From Gallaecimonas sp045291545 (GTDB lineage: Bacteria; Pseudomonadota; Gammaproteobacteria; Enterobacterales; Gallaecimonadaceae), in the NCBI RefSeq assembly GCF_045291545.1, contig NZ_CP149514.1:248001-312000 (forward strand): a stretch of DNA of 64,000 nt, read 5' to 3'. Every line of letters starts with the position of its first letter. Position 1 is the first letter of the stretch. Below, piece by piece: positions 62,554 through 64,000 of the stretch. The position numbers and the translations under genes are program-made. The notes beneath the pieces are model-generated. The model was not told where the DNA came from, made no database searches, and saw only the letters and a program-made list of their open reading frames with translations.

Positions 62554-63482
62554 CCCAACACCTGAGCGTGCTGCTTAACGAAAGCCTGGAAGCACTGGCG
62601 ATCAAGCCAGATGGTCTTTACGTCGACGGCACCTTTGGCCGTGGTGGTCACTCGCGGGCTATTTTGGCGCAGTTGGGGCCAACCGGTCGGCTGATCGCCA
62701 TTGACCGTGATCCGGCGGCTATTGCCGAAGCCAAGACCATTACCGATCCGCGCTTTACCATTATCCAGGGGCCCTTTTCCGCGCTGGCGGAGTATTTGGC
62801 TGATGTGGCCGGTCAAGTGGATGGTTTATTGCTGGACCTGGGTGTGTCTTCGCCGCAGCTTGATGACGCGGAACGTGGTTTTAGCTTCTTGCGGGATGGC
62901 CCTTTGGATATGCGCATGGATCCGACCAGCGGGGAAAGTGCCGCCGACTGGCTGAACCGTGCTGACGCCGATGATATTGCTTTTGTACTCAAAACCTTTG
63001 GTGAAGAGCGTTACGCCCGCCGTATTGCCCGCGCCATTACCGAGCGCCGTATGACTGCGCCGCTGTCGCGGACCGGTGAGCTGGCTGAGCTGATTGCCAA
63101 GGCGGCCCCCAGTAAAGAAAAGCATAAGCATCCCGCCACTCGCTCATTTCAGGCCATTCGCATCTACGTTAACCGCGAGCTGGATGAAGCCAAGCAGGCA
63201 CTGCATGGGGCTCTGGCGGTACTGCGTCCGGGCGGGCGTTTGGCGGTCATCAGCTTTCACAGCCTGGAAGATCGCCTGGTCAAACAGTTTATTCGCGCTC
63301 AACAAAAAGGGCCGGAGTTACCTCCGGGGTTACCCATTACCGACGACCAGCTACGTCACCACCAAACTCTCAAAGCAGTAGGCAAAGCCATTTTCCCCGG
63401 TGACCAGGAAATTACGGTTAACCCCCGAGCCCGCAGTTCAGTTCTGCGGGTAGCAGAGCGCACGGAGGCACCCAATGGCTGA
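62550..63482 (+). CDS. rsmH: 16S rRNA (cytosine1402-N4)-methyltransferase RsmH
   Basis: 310 residues from the GTG at 62550 in the mraZ stop, AAGGA upstream; the frame extends upstream only through mraZ. SAM motif YVDGTFGRGGHSRAIL, LIAIDRDPAA, LLDLGVSSPQLDDAERGFSF, PLDMRMD and LAVISFHSLEDRLVKQF, all diagnostic. Partner of RsmI for the same nucleotide. Confidence 0.97.
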   Translation: MTQHLSVLLNESLEALAIKPDGLYVDGTFGRGGHSRAILAQLGPTGRLIAIDRDPAAIAEAKTITDPRFTIIQGPFSALAEYLADVAGQVDGLLLDLGVSSPQLDDAERGFSFLRDGPLDMRMDPTSGESAADWLNRADADDIAFVLKTFGEERYARRIARAITERRMTAPLSRTGELAELIAKAAPSKEKHKHPATRSFQAIRIYVNRELDEAKQALHGALAVLRPGGRLAVISFHSLEDRLVKQFIRAQQKGPELPPGLPITDDQLRHHQTLKAVGKAIFPGDQEITVNPRARSSVLRVAERTEAPNG

Positions 63483-63789
63483 TCGCCAGCCCAGTTTGGT
63501 GCTGATTGTGGCGCAGGATATATGGCAGTCCAAGTGGCTGCTTTTGCTGTTTTTTGCGGTCATTGCTTCAGCCTTCTCGGTGGTGTATCTGGCACAAAGC
63601 AATCGCCTGCTTACCGCCGAGAAAGAAAAGCTGATGACGCAACGGGAAAACCTGGATGTGCAATGGCGTCATCTCAAACTGGAAGAAGGCACCTTGGGTG
63701 AGGACAGCCGGGTGGAAGGCATAGCTCGCCGCCAACTGGGGATGAAACAGGTTGATCACACTGATGAAAAGGTCATTGAGCTCAAATGA
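63475..63789 (+). CDS. ftsL: Cell division protein FtsL
   Basis: 104 residues. Short cytoplasmic N-terminus, one membrane helix (WLLLLFFAVIASAFSVVYLAQ), then a periplasmic leucine-type coiled coil (NRLLTAEKEKLMTQRENLDVQWRHLKLEEGTLGED). Forms the FtsQLB complex that activates FtsWI. Overlaps rsmH by 8 nt and ftsI by ATGA. Confidence 0.95.
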   Translation: MADRQPSLVLIVAQDIWQSKWLLLLFFAVIASAFSVVYLAQSNRLLTAEKEKLMTQRENLDVQWRHLKLEEGTLGEDSRVEGIARRQLGMKQVDHTDEKVIELK

Positions 63790-64000
63790 GCCGGCACGCA
63801 CGCAACAAGCTTAAGCCAGGCATTATCGGCTGGCGCCACTTGTTCGCTATCGTTTTGATGGGCGCGGTATTTGTCGCCCTGTTGGCGCGTGCCGCCTACA
63901 TTCAGGTGTTGCACCCAGACCGGTTGCGTGAGCAGGGTGACATGCGCTCGCTGCGGATCACCTCCACGCAAGTGTCTCGTGGTCTTATCACTGATCGAAA
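63786..64000 (+). CDS. ftsI: Peptidoglycan transpeptidase FtsI (PBP3), N-terminal part, cut by window end
   Basis: ATG at 63786 inside the ftsL stop (ATGA). About 71 codons are visible and read as a short basic cytoplasmic segment, one membrane helix (HLFAIVLMGAVFVALLARAAY), then the start of the PBP N-terminal module (IQVLHPDRLREQGDMRSLR ... SRGLITDR), the conserved RGxxxDRN region of class B PBPs. Septal transpeptidase. The rest lies beyond the window. Confidence 0.95.
   Translation, partial: MSRHARNKLKPGIIGWRHLFAIVLMGAVFVALLARAAYIQVLHPDRLREQGDMRSLRITSTQVSRGLITDR

Overview
This window is chromosomal core DNA of a Gammaproteobacterium. The evidence is a complete 16S-23S-5S operon with a canonical anti-Shine-Dalgarno end and proteins that match Enterobacteria/Alteromonad-type families: L17, SspAB, ZapE, the Mla and Lpt systems, LpoA, DolP, and RNase P RNA of the E. 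coli type. It is a respiring Gram-negative bacterium (cytochrome bc1 genes, LPS export). I cannot fix the genus from sequence alone; an Alteromonadales/Aeromonadales-like lineage is my guess. Gene density is high, translational coupling (ATGA, TGATG, GTGA overlaps) is frequent, and I see no insertion sequence, prophage, CRISPR array or tRNA gene.

Layout. 1-257: 3' end of rplQ (end of the alpha ribosomal protein operon). 315-929: an unrecognised exported repeat protein, convergent with rplQ. 1001-6325: rRNA operon with three tandem promoters, a tRNA-less spacer and a strong terminator. 6326-6723: apparently empty. 6724-10022: cation/proton antiporter, hotdog thioesterase and a porin-like barrel. 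10063-14992: uvrA divergent from a YajR-type MFS gene plus ssb. 15061-20929: a TetR-controlled, tightly coupled operon holding a LolA-like periplasmic protein, two FtsX-type permeases, a LolD-like ATPase and an outer-membrane barrel. This is the least-described system in the window and the best candidate for something new. 20989-21876: PLP-dependent deaminase-like gene. 22077-32609: long cell-shape/processing operon mreB-mreC-mreD-yhdE(maf)-rng-yhdP-nitrilase-tldD. 32636-35067: small lipoprotein and darP on the minus strand, then pmbA.

35100-43299 (minus strand): a single run kdsD-kdsC-lptC-lptA-lptB-rpoN-hpf-ptsN-rapZ-ptsO-mgtE. It joins KDO synthesis, LPS transport, sigma-54 and the nitrogen PTS. 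Divergent from it is mlaF-mlaE-mlaD-mlaC-mlaB-ibaG-murA (43506-48039), the phospholipid-asymmetry system plus the first committed step of peptidoglycan synthesis. 48074-51045 (minus): degS, degQ, zapG. 51146-57178 (plus): zapE, rplM-rpsI with a structured leader, petABC and sspAB.

57205-60526 (minus): dolP-diaA-yraN-lpoA. 60605-64000 (plus): rsmI, rnpB, and the start of the dcw division/cell-wall cluster (mraZ-rsmH-ftsL-ftsI, the last truncated by the window edge), with an operator of three tandem decamers in front of mraZ. Overall the window is dominated by envelope biogenesis: peptidoglycan, LPS, phospholipid transport, periplasmic proteolysis and cell shape.
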